From Pseudocitrobacter sp913778145 (GTDB taxonomy: Bacteria > Pseudomonadota > Gammaproteobacteria > Enterobacterales > Enterobacteriaceae): 64,000 nucleotides of DNA. Below are positions 50,858 through 60,193 of this stretch, in pieces. The notes under the pieces are model-generated. The model was not told where the DNA came from and did no database searches. It worked only from the letters and a program-made list of their open reading frames with translations. Made by a program: the position numbers and the translations under genes. How positions within the stretch are numbered: the first letter of the stretch is position 1; every line of letters starts with the position of its first letter. The DNA is taken from NCBI GenBank assembly GCA_035726825.1, contig JALNTX010000018.1, forward strand, positions 33,845 to 97,844, in the 5' to 3' direction.

Positions 50858-52044
50858 TTGTCGAGCCTATAAATCCGCTGTATTTACAGAATATTTTAAC
50901 GATTAGCCATTTCTACGAGACGCATGGTGGTGGCATTGAACGTGTTGCCGGGCATTTGTGCCGCCAGTTCGCCCGTCAGAGAGTAACACCGTATTGGGCC
51001 GCCAGCGCCAGCGATGCTTTACCCGAAGATGACCTTAAAACAATAGCACTGCGCTGTATCGACCCGCTGGAAAAACTCACCGGTCTTCCAATGCCTTTGC
51101 CTGGCCCGGGAGCGATATTCGCTTTAATAAACGCAGTACGGCGTAGCGACGCAGTAGTGATTCACGATGCACTCTACGTCACATCGATCCTTGGCATGAT
51201 AATGGCGAAACTTCACAGGAAGCCCGTAATTCTTATTCAACATATCGCCGCCATTCCGTTCAGATCAACCCTGCTGCGCCTGCTTATGCATCTGGCTAAT
51301 TCATTCGTTACGCGCCCTATGCTATGGGCCGCGGATGCCCGGGTGTTTATTAGCGATACGGTCCGTCAGGACCTGCTTGGCAACTCTGCGCGCCATCCAT
51401 ATAAATTACTGTTTAACGGAGTGGATAGCGCCATTTTTTATCCCCCAGCGCATTCAGAGAACAGACAGAACCTGCAGGCACAATACCATCTTCCTCCCGG
51501 TACTCGGTGCATACTTTTTGTGGGTCGCTACGTTGAAAAGAAAGGATTGTCGGTACTACGCGCCCGGGCGGCGACCAGACCTGACTGCCAGTTCTTACTG
51601 GCCGGAAGCGGCCCACTTCGCCCCGCAGAATGGGGATTGAGTAATGTTCATGATCTTGGCGTCCAGACCCCTGTGGCACTGGCGGAACTTTACCGCTGTG
51701 CCGACTTGCTGTTGTTGCCTGCCGTCGGAGAAGGCTATCCCCTGGTTATCCAGGAAGCAATGGCCTGTGGATTACCGGTGATCTGCGGCACCCCGTCACA
51801 TAGAGCAGATCCCAACGCGGTAAATTGGTTATATGGCGTGAACATAGACCTCAACGACCCACAACACTCAGCACAGCGTTGCTCTGTCGCAATAGATAAA
51901 TATGTACTGCCCCCTCACGAACGTGAAGCGATGATTTGTTATGCCAAAGAGCACTATAGCTGGCAAACAATGGCGCAGGAAATTCTGAAGTTGGCACAAA
52001 GCGCCAAAGACAGAAAAACCAATGGCGAAGCCGGAAGAAAATAA
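50854..52044 (+). CDS. GT4-family glycosyltransferase
   Basis: A 396-residue GT-B enzyme. The N-terminal Gly-rich loop is ETHGGGIERVAGHL (22-35). The donor-binding C-terminal half includes RCILFVGRYVEKKGL (about 212-226) and PAVGEGYPLVIQEAMACGLP, which contains the E-x7-E motif of retaining GT4 enzymes. There is no strong membrane helix; the enzyme probably works at the cytoplasmic face. Donor and acceptor are unknown. The downstream gene starts directly after its stop. Confidence 0.85.
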   Translation: MIVEPINPLYLQNILTISHFYETHGGGIERVAGHLCRQFARQRVTPYWAASASDALPEDDLKTIALRCIDPLEKLTGLPMPLPGPGAIFALINAVRRSDAVVIHDALYVTSILGMIMAKLHRKPVILIQHIAAIPFRSTLLRLLMHLANSFVTRPMLWAADARVFISDTVRQDLLGNSARHPYKLLFNGVDSAIFYPPAHSENRQNLQAQYHLPPGTRCILFVGRYVEKKGLSVLRARAATRPDCQFLLAGSGPLRPAEWGLSNVHDLGVQTPVALAELYRCADLLLLPAVGEGYPLVIQEAMACGLPVICGTPSHRADPNAVNWLYGVNIDLNDPQHSAQRCSVAIDKYVLPPHEREAMICYAKEHYSWQTMAQEILKLAQSAKDRKTNGEAGRK

Positions 52045-53742
52045 ATGGATATCTCCTGTAAGCACGTTTACAGCCTAAGACCGCGCAGGTTTACGCTTCT
52101 CCTCGGCGTGAGCATTGCTATTAAAGTGGCGCTTATTTTTGTATTTGCCTGGCATATTCGCATAATCATGGATGAGTTCGCTCAGGTGGGTTACGCAAAG
52201 TATTTTGCGAATGGGTTATTCGACACAATCCAACCGCCAAAAGCCGTGGGCTTTGCAGTGTTTTATAAACTCGCTCACCTCACTGGTTGGGATGCCGTTT
52301 CTATTATTCTTATCGGACGAATGCAAACGGCCCTGCTCGCTTGTGGAACGCTGTTAATGGTCTACTCCTGTGCGCGTGCATTGGGTGAGCAGCGTTTACG
52401 TGCGCTTTTTATTGTGCTCGTTTTACTGTGTTTTACTAATTTTATGGAGCGGATTTTCCGCACCCGTTCAGAACCCCTGGCACTTTTTTTCGCTCTGACC
52501 GCTATTCTGGTTATACTGCGCGGCCACGCTCTTACCGCAAGAAAAATTTTCATCGCCGGGATCCTGAGCGGACTGGCATTTTTAGTTACCCAAAAATCAG
52601 CTTACTTCAATCTCGCCCTTGGACTCGGGTTAGTTATTGAAGCCATGCTGCGCAAAGATATTTTTACTGCTATCGTTCGCGGTTTTTACTTAACCGCAGG
52701 ATGGTTACTCTCTGCTATTGCCTATTGCTTTATATTCGGCGGCAGCGACCCACTGCATATCGCGCAAAGCTTGATCTTTGGCCCAATAGACGTGGCGGTA
52801 TACGGCAGTGATGCATATTACGGCATTCGTGTGTATGTCCTACAAACCCTTTTAGACAATACATTTCTCTACCTGCTCTGTTTTAGTGGTATGGTTATCG
52901 CGTTAAAACGCTGGAAAGTCTCGAATGAAAAAACGCGCATTGCCCTGATATTTTCATTCGTTATTACCACACTGGTTTTCACACACAATCAGCCCTGGCC
53001 CTATGTATTTATTATGGCGCTGCCATTTATATCGCTGTGGTCTCTCGCCCCGCTAGATTACCTCTTCGTCCATAACCGCATGCCGATCCTGAAATTATTT
53101 TTCCTGACGGTGACAACATTAACCATACTTTCAAGTTACTTTATCAATATCAGCTACCTGAAAATTGATAATGTGCAACAGCTTGAACTGGTTAGCAGAG
53201 CTGAAGCGCTACTCAAACCTGGTGAAAAGTACTTTGATGGTATAGGAATGTTGCCTAACAGACTGGAGCCAACAACTCTGTGGCTTGATGCAATATATGT
53301 TTTAAAAACAATACGGGAAGGGAAAAAATCCGAAGCCTGGCAGGTGTTTACTCAATCTCCACCGAAAATGATCATATGGACCAATCGAATGACAGGTATC
53401 CATCCTTTCATCGCAAAAGCTATTGATAACAGCTACGTCAAGGTGGCCCCGAATATAAGGTTAGCAGGTCGATTGCTACATATCGGCCAACAGGAGGAAT
53501 TCAAGGTTCCGCTGGCCGGAAGATATCAGCTGTACAGCGAAACTGGCGCTGCCGTCTCAGCACACGTGAAAGTGGAAGGTATCACGATTACCCCACCCAT
53601 TACCTTGTCGGCTGACCGCAAAATGATCACCTTACTTGATGGCCCGGAGAAAGCGCTGTTGTTGCCAGAAGGAACTTATGATGGCCGATTCAAAGATGGG
53701 GATGATGTGAACGACCTATTTGACAACATCTATAACCGTTGA
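52045..53742 (+). CDS. GT-C-like polytopic membrane glycosyltransferase
   Basis: A 565-residue protein with about ten hydrophobic segments in the first 390 residues and a hydrophilic C-terminal domain of about 175 residues. After TM1 the loop contains Asp43-Glu44 (RIIMDEFAQVGYAKYF), the placement of the catalytic acid of PMT/ArnT-type GT-C enzymes that use polyprenyl-phosphate sugars. The C-terminal part contains beta-rich sequence (GRYQLYSETGAAVSAHV). By analogy with GtrC it would transfer the sugar flipped by the GtrA-like protein to a periplasmic acceptor. The acceptor cannot be told from sequence. Confidence 0.78.
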   Translation: MDISCKHVYSLRPRRFTLLLGVSIAIKVALIFVFAWHIRIIMDEFAQVGYAKYFANGLFDTIQPPKAVGFAVFYKLAHLTGWDAVSIILIGRMQTALLACGTLLMVYSCARALGEQRLRALFIVLVLLCFTNFMERIFRTRSEPLALFFALTAILVILRGHALTARKIFIAGILSGLAFLVTQKSAYFNLALGLGLVIEAMLRKDIFTAIVRGFYLTAGWLLSAIAYCFIFGGSDPLHIAQSLIFGPIDVAVYGSDAYYGIRVYVLQTLLDNTFLYLLCFSGMVIALKRWKVSNEKTRIALIFSFVITTLVFTHNQPWPYVFIMALPFISLWSLAPLDYLFVHNRMPILKLFFLTVTTLTILSSYFINISYLKIDNVQQLELVSRAEALLKPGEKYFDGIGMLPNRLEPTTLWLDAIYVLKTIREGKKSEAWQVFTQSPPKMIIWTNRMTGIHPFIAKAIDNSYVKVAPNIRLAGRLLHIGQQEEFKVPLAGRYQLYSETGAAVSAHVKVEGITITPPITLSADRKMITLLDGPEKALLLPEGTYDGRFKDGDDVNDLFDNIYNR

Positions 53743-53753
53743 GATTACGAAAC

Positions 53754-53787
53754 AGCAGGAGATAACCTGGTTAGGTTATCTCCTGCT
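53754..53787. terminator. Perfect 14-bp hairpin between the cassette and ilvA
   Basis: AGCAGGAGATAACC / GGTTATCTCCTGCT with a six-base loop lies between the convergent ends of the GT-C gene and ilvA. There is no T tract on either strand, so it may be an RNA-stabilising or rho-assisted end rather than a classical terminator. Confidence 0.6.
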
Positions 53788-53796
53788 GAGTGGCCA

Positions 53797-55341
53797 CTAA
53801 CCCGCCAAAAAGAACCTGAACGCCGGGTTATTGGTTTCGTCGTGGCAATCGTAGCCCAGTTCATTCAGCCGGGTTTCGAAATCCGGTTCATGGTCGCCAA
53901 GCTCGAACGCCGCCAGTACGCGCCCGTAGTCGGTACCGTGACTGCGATAATGGAACAGAGAAATATTCCAGTGCGTACCCAGCGTGTTGAGGAAGCGCAG
54001 CAGCGCACCCGGCGATTCCGGAAATTCGAAGCTGTAGAGACGTTCCTGCAACGGATGCGATGGACGCCCGCCAACCATATAGCGCACATGTAGCTTCGCC
54101 ATTTCATCGTCGGAGAGATCAACCACGCTGTAGCCGCCGTCGTTGAGCATCTGCAAAATTTCTTTGCGCTCTTCGAGGCCGCGGCTTAAGCGCACGCCGA
54201 CAAAGATGCAGGCGTTTTTGGCATCGGCAAAGCGGTAGTTGAATTCGGTGACCGAACGTCCGCCAAGCAACTGGCAGAATTTGAGGAAGCTACCTTTCTC
54301 TTCCGGAATGGTTACCGCCAGCAACGCTTCACGCTGTTCACCCAGTTCACACCGTTCCGAGACGTAGCGCAGACCGTGGAAATTGACGTTCGCCCCCGAA
54401 AGTACATGCGCCAGACGTTCGCCGCGAATGTTGTGCTGAGCGATATATTTTTTCATTCCCGCCAGCGCCAGCGCGCCGGAGGGTTCCGCTACCGCGCGCA
54501 CATCTTCGAACAGGTCTTTCATCGCCGCACAAATCGCATCGCTATCGACAGTGATGATGTCGTCGAGATACTCCTGGCATAAACGGAAGGTTTCGTCGCC
54601 AATGCGTTTTACCGCAACGCCTTCGGCAAACAGCCCTACACGCGGCAGATCAACGGGATGACCCGCATCCAGCGCCGCTTTCAGACAGGCGGAATCTTCC
54701 GCTTCCACGGCGATCACTTTGATTTGCGGCATCAGTTGTTTGATCAGCACCGCGACGCCCGCCGCCAGACCGCCGCCGCCGACGGGCACAAATACGCGGT
54801 CGAGATGGGCGTCCTGCTGGAGTAGTTCCAGCGCCAGCGTGCCTTGCCCGGCGATCACCATCGGGTGGTCGAACGGCGGCACCCAGGTGAAGCCCTGCTG
54901 CTGTGACAGTTCGATCGCTTTCGCTTTCGCTTCGTCAAAGTTCGCGCCATGAAGCAGCACTTCGCCGCCGAAGCCGCGTACCGCATCGACTTTGATATCG
55001 GCGGTGGCGGTTGGCATAACGATCAGCGCCTTCACGCCTAACCGTGCGGAAGAAAACGCCACGCCCTGCGCGTGGTTACCCGCAGAAGCGGTGATCACGC
55101 CGTGCGCTTTTTGTTCTTCCGTCAGGCCCGCCATCATGGCATATGCGCCGCGCAGCTTGAAGCTATGAACTGGCTGGCGATCTTCGCGCTTCACCAGAAT
55201 CACGTTATCAAGACGCGACGAGAGCTTTTCCATTTTTTGTAACGGCGTGACCTGCGCCGCTTCGTAGACCGGTGCGCGTAGCACCGCTCTTAAATATTCG
55301 GCACCTTCCGGGGTGCCGGAGAGAGGTTGTGAGTCAGCCAT
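53797..55341 (-). CDS. ilvA: Biosynthetic threonine deaminase IlvA
   Basis: PLP enzyme that converts threonine to 2-ketobutyrate, the first committed step to isoleucine; inhibited by isoleucine and activated by valine. The protein has 514 residues as in E. coli. The PLP lysine is Lys62 in HSFKLRGAY, the phosphate loop is VGGGGLAAG near 185-195, and two ACT-like regulatory domains follow from about 325. Two adjacent ATGs exist (55344 and 55341); the second is the E. coli start, and the first overlaps the ilvD stop as TAATG. Last gene of ilvLGMEDA. Confidence 0.98.
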   Translation of the reverse strand: MADSQPLSGTPEGAEYLRAVLRAPVYEAAQVTPLQKMEKLSSRLDNVILVKREDRQPVHSFKLRGAYAMMAGLTEEQKAHGVITASAGNHAQGVAFSSARLGVKALIVMPTATADIKVDAVRGFGGEVLLHGANFDEAKAKAIELSQQQGFTWVPPFDHPMVIAGQGTLALELLQQDAHLDRVFVPVGGGGLAAGVAVLIKQLMPQIKVIAVEAEDSACLKAALDAGHPVDLPRVGLFAEGVAVKRIGDETFRLCQEYLDDIITVDSDAICAAMKDLFEDVRAVAEPSGALALAGMKKYIAQHNIRGERLAHVLSGANVNFHGLRYVSERCELGEQREALLAVTIPEEKGSFLKFCQLLGGRSVTEFNYRFADAKNACIFVGVRLSRGLEERKEILQMLNDGGYSVVDLSDDEMAKLHVRYMVGGRPSHPLQERLYSFEFPESPGALLRFLNTLGTHWNISLFHYRSHGTDYGRVLAAFELGDHEPDFETRLNELGYDCHDETNNPAFRFFLAG

Positions 55342-55343
55342 CA

Positions 55344-57194
55344 TTAACCCCCCAGTTTCGATTTATCGCGCACCGCACCTTTGTCGGCGCTGGTTGCCAG
55401 GCTGGCGTAGGCGCGCAGGGCAAAGGAGACCTGACGTTCACGGTTTTTCGGCGTCCAGGCTTTGTCGCCACGAGCTTCCTGCGCTTCACGACGCGCCGCC
55501 AGTTCGGCATCGCTTACCTGTAACTGAATGCCACGGTTCGGAATGTCGATAGCGATAAGATCGCCGTCTTCAATCAGGCCAATGCTGCCGCCGCTTGCCG
55601 CTTCCGGTGAGACGTGGCCGATGGAAAGGCCAGAGGTGCCGCCGGAGAAACGACCGTCGGTGATCAGCGCACAGGCTTTACCGAGCCCCATTGATTTCAG
55701 GAAGCTGGTTGGGTAGAGCATTTCCTGCATGCCAGGACCGCCTTTCGGACCTTCATAGCGGATCACCACCACATCGCCCGCGACAACTTTGCCGCCGAGA
55801 ATCGCTTCTACCGCGTCGTCCTGGCTTTCGTATACTTTCGCCGGGCCGGTGAATTTGAGAATGCTGTCATCCACGCCCGCGGTTTTCACGATGCAGCCGT
55901 TTTCTGCAAAGTTACCGTAGAGTACCGCCAGGCCGCCGTCTTTGCTGTAGGCGTGCTCCAGCGAGCGGATGCAGCCGTTTGCGCGGTCGTCGTCCAGCGT
56001 ATCCCAACGGCAATCCTGCGAGAATGCCTGGGTGGTACGAATGCCAGCCGGGCCGGCGCGGAACATGCTTTTCACCGCATCATCCTGAGTCACGACGATG
56101 TCATATTGCTCAAGGGTCTGCGGCAAGGTCAGGCCCAGCACATTTTTCACATCGCGATTCAGTAAGTTAGCGCGATCCAACTCCCCAAGAATCCCCAGTA
56201 CGCCACCAGCCCGGTGAACATCTTCCATATGGTATTTCTGGGTGCTCGGCGCAACTTTACACAGCTGCGGAACCTTGCGGGAAAGCTTATCGATATCACT
56301 CATGGTGAAGTCGATTTCCGCTTCCTGCGCCGCCGCCAGCAGGTGGAGAACGGTGTTGGTAGAGCCGCCCATCGCGATATCCAGCGTCATGGCGTTTTCA
56401 AATGCCGCTTTGCTGGCAATGTTACGCGGCAGCGCAGAGGCATCATCCTGCTCATAATAGCGTTTGGTCAGTTCAACAATGCGCGTACCGGCGTTGAGGA
56501 ACAGCTGCTTGCGATCGGCGTGGGTTGCCAGCAGCGAGCCGTTGCCCGGCTGCGACAGGCCCAGCGCTTCGGTCAGGCAGTTCATCGAGTTAGCGGTGAA
56601 CATCCCGGAGCAGGAACCGCAGGTTGGGCAGGCGGAACGTTCAACCTGATCGCTCTGGGCGTCAGAAACTTTCGGGTCTGCGCCCTGGATCATCGCATCA
56701 ACCAGATCGAGTTTGATTATCTGATCGGACAGCTTGGTTTTCCCGGCTTCCATCGGGCCGCCGGAAACGAAGATCACCGGAATGTTTAATCGCAGGGAAG
56801 CCATCAGCATCCCCGGGGTGATTTTGTCGCAGTTGGAGATACAGACCATGGCATCGGCGCAATGGGCGTTCACCATATACTCAACGGAATCAGCGATCAG
56901 TTCGCGAGACGGCAGTGAATAAAGCATGCCCCCGTGGCCCATAGCGATACCGTCATCCACCGCAATGGTGTTGAACTCTTTGGCTACGCCGCCTGCCGCT
57001 TCAATCTGTTCAGCAACCAGTTTACCGAGGTCGCGCAGGTGCACGTGGCCCGGCACGAACTGGGTAAACGAGTTTACAACCGCGATAATCGGCTTACCGA
57101 AATCGGCGTCGGTCATCCCGGTGGCGCGCCACAGTGCGCGGGCACCCGCCATATTACGGCCATGGGTGGTGGTAGCGGAACGATACTTAGGCAT
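55344..57194 (-). CDS. ilvD: Dihydroxy-acid dehydratase IlvD
   Basis: Fe-S enzyme of the IlvD/Edd family that dehydrates dihydroxy acids to the 2-keto precursors of isoleucine and valine. The protein has 616 residues, the E. coli length. Cysteine ligand regions are visible in CISNCDKITPGM and SACPTCGSCSGMFTANS, and the C-terminal GRFSGGTSGLSIGHVSPEA is a family signature. It starts MPKYRSATTTHGRNMAGARAL. It lies 62 bp after ilvE. Confidence 0.98.
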   Translation of the reverse strand: MPKYRSATTTHGRNMAGARALWRATGMTDADFGKPIIAVVNSFTQFVPGHVHLRDLGKLVAEQIEAAGGVAKEFNTIAVDDGIAMGHGGMLYSLPSRELIADSVEYMVNAHCADAMVCISNCDKITPGMLMASLRLNIPVIFVSGGPMEAGKTKLSDQIIKLDLVDAMIQGADPKVSDAQSDQVERSACPTCGSCSGMFTANSMNCLTEALGLSQPGNGSLLATHADRKQLFLNAGTRIVELTKRYYEQDDASALPRNIASKAAFENAMTLDIAMGGSTNTVLHLLAAAQEAEIDFTMSDIDKLSRKVPQLCKVAPSTQKYHMEDVHRAGGVLGILGELDRANLLNRDVKNVLGLTLPQTLEQYDIVVTQDDAVKSMFRAGPAGIRTTQAFSQDCRWDTLDDDRANGCIRSLEHAYSKDGGLAVLYGNFAENGCIVKTAGVDDSILKFTGPAKVYESQDDAVEAILGGKVVAGDVVVIRYEGPKGGPGMQEMLYPTSFLKSMGLGKACALITDGRFSGGTSGLSIGHVSPEAASGGSIGLIEDGDLIAIDIPNRGIQLQVSDAELAARREAQEARGDKAWTPKNRERQVSFALRAYASLATSADKGAVRDKSKLGG

Positions 57195-57256
57195 GCTTTA
57201 TTTACTCCCAGTGTCTGTCTAATAAAAGGGACGGTGCGTGCCGTCCCCTTTCTTTG

Positions 57257-58186
57257 TTAGTTATTAACCTGATCCAACCAGCCCCATTTATCCTCGGTTT
57301 CACCGGTGAAGAGGCCAAAGAATGCTTGCTGAATACGTTTAGTGACCGGTCCACAGCGGCCTGCGCCAACCTGGATGCCATCGACGCTACGTACTGGCGT
57401 GATTTCCGCCGCCGTACCGGACATAAACACTTCATCCGCCAGGTACAGTGATTCGCGCGACAGCACCTGTTCGCGAACTTCGATATCCAGATCTTTCGCC
57501 AGCTTGATGATCGCGTCGCGGGTAATGCCCGGCAGTGCGGAAGAGGTGAACGGCGGCGTAAACAGGATGCCATCTTTCACTTCAAACAGGTTTTCGCCCG
57601 CACCTTCAGAAATATAACCGTTGACGTCAAGCGCAATGCCTTCCTGATAACCGTGGCGGCGTGCTTCGCTGCCAACCAGCAGGGAAGAGAGGTAGTTGCC
57701 ACCGGCTTTTGCGGCCGTCGGGATGGTGTTCGGCGCAACGCGATTCCAGGAAGAGACCATCGCATCAATGCCCTGATCCAGCGCTTCCGCGCCCAGGTAC
57801 GCGCCCCATGGGAACGCGGCAATGATCACGTCAGTTTTGTAGCCATCCGGCGGGTTCACGCCCATACCGACGTCGCCCACGAAGACCAGCGGACGAATAT
57901 AAGCGCTGGTCAGATTGTTTTTGCGGATCACCGCGCGGCAGGCTTCCATTAATTCATCAACGCTCTGAGAGACCGGGAAGCGATAGATTTTGGCTGAGTC
58001 ATGCAGACGCTGCATGTGTTCGCGATGGCGGAACACCACTGGCCCTTTGTGAGAGTCGTAGCAACGGATACCTTCGAAGACGGAAGTACCGTAGTGCAAC
58101 GCATGGGACATCACGTGAACTTTCGCTTCACCCCATGGAACCATCTCACCGTTGAACCAAATGTAATCAGCTTTTTTCGTCGTCAT
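57257..58186 (-). CDS. ilvE: Branched-chain amino-acid aminotransferase IlvE
   Basis: Class IV PLP aminotransferase, last step of valine, leucine and isoleucine synthesis. The product has 309 residues, as in E. coli. The Schiff-base lysine is Lys160 in TAAKAGGNYLSSLL, and the family signature GYISEGAGENLFEVKDG follows. SVFEGIRCYD near 35-44 shapes the substrate pocket. It starts 17 bp after the ilvM stop. Confidence 0.98.
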   Translation of the reverse strand: MTTKKADYIWFNGEMVPWGEAKVHVMSHALHYGTSVFEGIRCYDSHKGPVVFRHREHMQRLHDSAKIYRFPVSQSVDELMEACRAVIRKNNLTSAYIRPLVFVGDVGMGVNPPDGYKTDVIIAAFPWGAYLGAEALDQGIDAMVSSWNRVAPNTIPTAAKAGGNYLSSLLVGSEARRHGYQEGIALDVNGYISEGAGENLFEVKDGILFTPPFTSSALPGITRDAIIKLAKDLDIEVREQVLSRESLYLADEVFMSGTAAEITPVRSVDGIQVGAGRCGPVTKRIQQAFFGLFTGETEDKWGWLDQVNN

Positions 58187-58203
58187 TTTTCTTCCTTTTG
58201 CGC

Positions 58204-58467
58204 TCAGGCGCTAATTTGTTGTGATGTTGTTTGGCACTGATGGACGGCGACAGAAGCAACGTCCACCAGTTTACTTAACTGACTAAACAGTAATTCGACC
58301 GGGCGGGGACTGGCAACGGTCAATTCGATATTTATATTCTGTGCATCGGTGGCTGCTTCCATATTCATGGCGCAGATTTGAAAACCGCGATGGCGAACCA
58401 CACGTAACACACGTTCCAGCGTTTCCGGGTTGAAGCGAGCCTGCACGGCGAGCTGATGTTGCATCAT
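58204..58467 (-). CDS. ilvM: Acetolactate synthase II regulatory subunit IlvM
   Basis: An 87-residue small subunit with an ACT-like fold (HQLAVQARFNPETLERVLRV, then a beta strand RGFQICAMNM). It stabilises and activates the IlvG catalytic subunit and does not confer valine sensitivity in E. coli. The start overlaps the ilvG stop by four bases. Confidence 0.96.
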   Translation of the reverse strand: MMQHQLAVQARFNPETLERVLRVVRHRGFQICAMNMEAATDAQNINIELTVASPRPVELLFSQLSKLVDVASVAVHQCQTTSQQISA

Positions 58468-60110
58468 GATAATTTCTCCAGCATTTCTGCATTACTGGCA
58501 CCGGGCGGTACCAATGGCCAGACGTTCTCAAGTTCGTCTATTGAGACATGAAGCAGGTACGGGCCTTCGCTTGCCAGCAGGGTGTCGAGTGCCGCTTCAA
58601 CCTGGTCTTTACGGGTGATGTGCTGGCCAGGGATGCCGAAGGCGCTGGCCAGGGTGAGAAAATCAGGGTTATCGGTGAGTGTGGTTTCACTGTAGCGTTC
58701 CTGGAAGAACAGCTGCTGCCACTGGCGAACCATGCCTAAACGCTGGTTATCCAGCAGAACGATTTTTAACGGCAGCTGCTTACGCTTCACGGTGCCCAGC
58801 TCTTGCACGTTCATCATGAAGGAACCGTCACCGGAGATGCAGATAACCGTGTCGTTCGGGCGGGCAACCTGCGCGCCAACCGCCGCCGGCAGGCCGAAGC
58901 CCATGGTGCCTAATCCGCTGGAGGTGATGAAGTTTTCCGGGCGGGTGTAGGTCATGTGCTGCGCGGACCACATCTGGTGTTGCCCCACATCGGTGGTAAC
59001 CACGCTGTCGGCAGGCTTACGGTCGGAAAGCTGTTTGAGCAGCAACGGCGCATAGATAGCCTCGCCCGGGTGATCGTAACGCCAGGCGTGTTCAGCACGC
59101 AGTTCTGCATTGTGCTGACGCCACGCATCAACCGACAGGGATTGTTGCAACGCGGGCAGTAATGTATTCAGGTCGCCCTGCAGAGCTACGTGTGCCTGAC
59201 GCAATTTGTTCATTTCCGCCGGGTCGATATCCATATGGATCACTTTGGCGTGCGGTGCGAAGGTATTCAGCTTGCCAGTCACGCGGTCATCAAAGCGCGC
59301 GCCGACGGCGATCAGCAGGTCACACTCCTGCACCGCCAGGTTCGCGGCTTTGGTGCCGTGCATCCCCAGCATGCCGAGGTAATACGGATAATCGGCATCA
59401 ACCGCGCCGAGTCCTTTCAGCGTGCAAGTCGCAGGCATCTGAGTGACGGCGATAAATTCGCGCAACGCGGGAACCGCCTGCGCCATCCCAACGCCACCGC
59501 CCACATACAACATCGGCTTTTTCGCCTGCGCCAGCATCTGACGCGCGACATCAACTTCAGCGTGCGGGAAAGTATCTTCGCTGGCGACGGTGGAAAAATG
59601 GGGTTCCAGATCGCCCTGAGCCACCTGGATATCTTTCGGGATATCTACCAGAACGGGGCCTGGACGGCCTGAGTTTGCCACCTGGAATGCTTCTGCCATC
59701 ACGCGCGGCAACTCTTCCAGCGACTGCACCAGGAAACTGTGTTTGGTGCAGGAGAGTGATAAACCGAGGACGTCCACTTCCTGAAACGCATCCGTTCCGA
59801 TGAACGGGGAAGCCACCTGGCCGGTGATGGCGACAACCGGAACAGAGTCCAGCAGAGCATCAGCAAGGCCGGTTATCAGGTTGGTCGCACCAGGACCAGA
59901 GGTTGCGATACAGACGCCCGTTTTACCGGTGGCACGCGCATAACCAATTGCCGCCATCGCCGCGCCCTGCTCGTGTCGGCACAACAGGTGCTCCACGCCG
60001 CCGTCATACAATGCATCGTAAACCGGCATAATTGCGCCACCCGGATAACCGAAAACTGTCTCGACTCCTTGTGCCCGCAACGCATGTACTACCCACTGTG
60101 CCCCATTCAT
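58464..60110 (-). CDS. ilvG: Acetolactate synthase II catalytic subunit IlvG (intact)
   Basis: ThDP- and FAD-dependent acetohydroxy-acid synthase. The full 548-residue frame is open, unlike in E. coli K-12 where a frameshift inactivates it. The catalytic glutamate is Glu47 in LLCRHEQGAAMAAIGYA, the FAD-domain signature GARFDDRVTGKL is near 250, and the ThDP-Mg motif is GDGSFMMNVQELGTVKRKQL near 425-444. Expression is controlled by the ilvL attenuator. The isozyme is expected to be valine-resistant, which should allow growth in the presence of valine. Confidence 0.98.
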   Translation of the reverse strand: MNGAQWVVHALRAQGVETVFGYPGGAIMPVYDALYDGGVEHLLCRHEQGAAMAAIGYARATGKTGVCIATSGPGATNLITGLADALLDSVPVVAITGQVASPFIGTDAFQEVDVLGLSLSCTKHSFLVQSLEELPRVMAEAFQVANSGRPGPVLVDIPKDIQVAQGDLEPHFSTVASEDTFPHAEVDVARQMLAQAKKPMLYVGGGVGMAQAVPALREFIAVTQMPATCTLKGLGAVDADYPYYLGMLGMHGTKAANLAVQECDLLIAVGARFDDRVTGKLNTFAPHAKVIHMDIDPAEMNKLRQAHVALQGDLNTLLPALQQSLSVDAWRQHNAELRAEHAWRYDHPGEAIYAPLLLKQLSDRKPADSVVTTDVGQHQMWSAQHMTYTRPENFITSSGLGTMGFGLPAAVGAQVARPNDTVICISGDGSFMMNVQELGTVKRKQLPLKIVLLDNQRLGMVRQWQQLFFQERYSETTLTDNPDFLTLASAFGIPGQHITRKDQVEAALDTLLASEGPYLLHVSIDELENVWPLVPPGASNAEMLEKLS

Positions 60111-60193
60111 AGTTAGTTCCCCGCCGTAGATCGGGAGAAACAGGATTTTGTGCTACAACTCATAATCTGCTCCTCGCTATTGTTTTTAAGTCA

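Noticed and set aside
48493..53742. Interpretation of the cassette as a phage-borne gtr serotype-conversion locus
   Set aside because: No attP/attB, integrase or other phage gene flanks it, and the GT4 and methyltransferase genes are not part of the usual gtrABC set.
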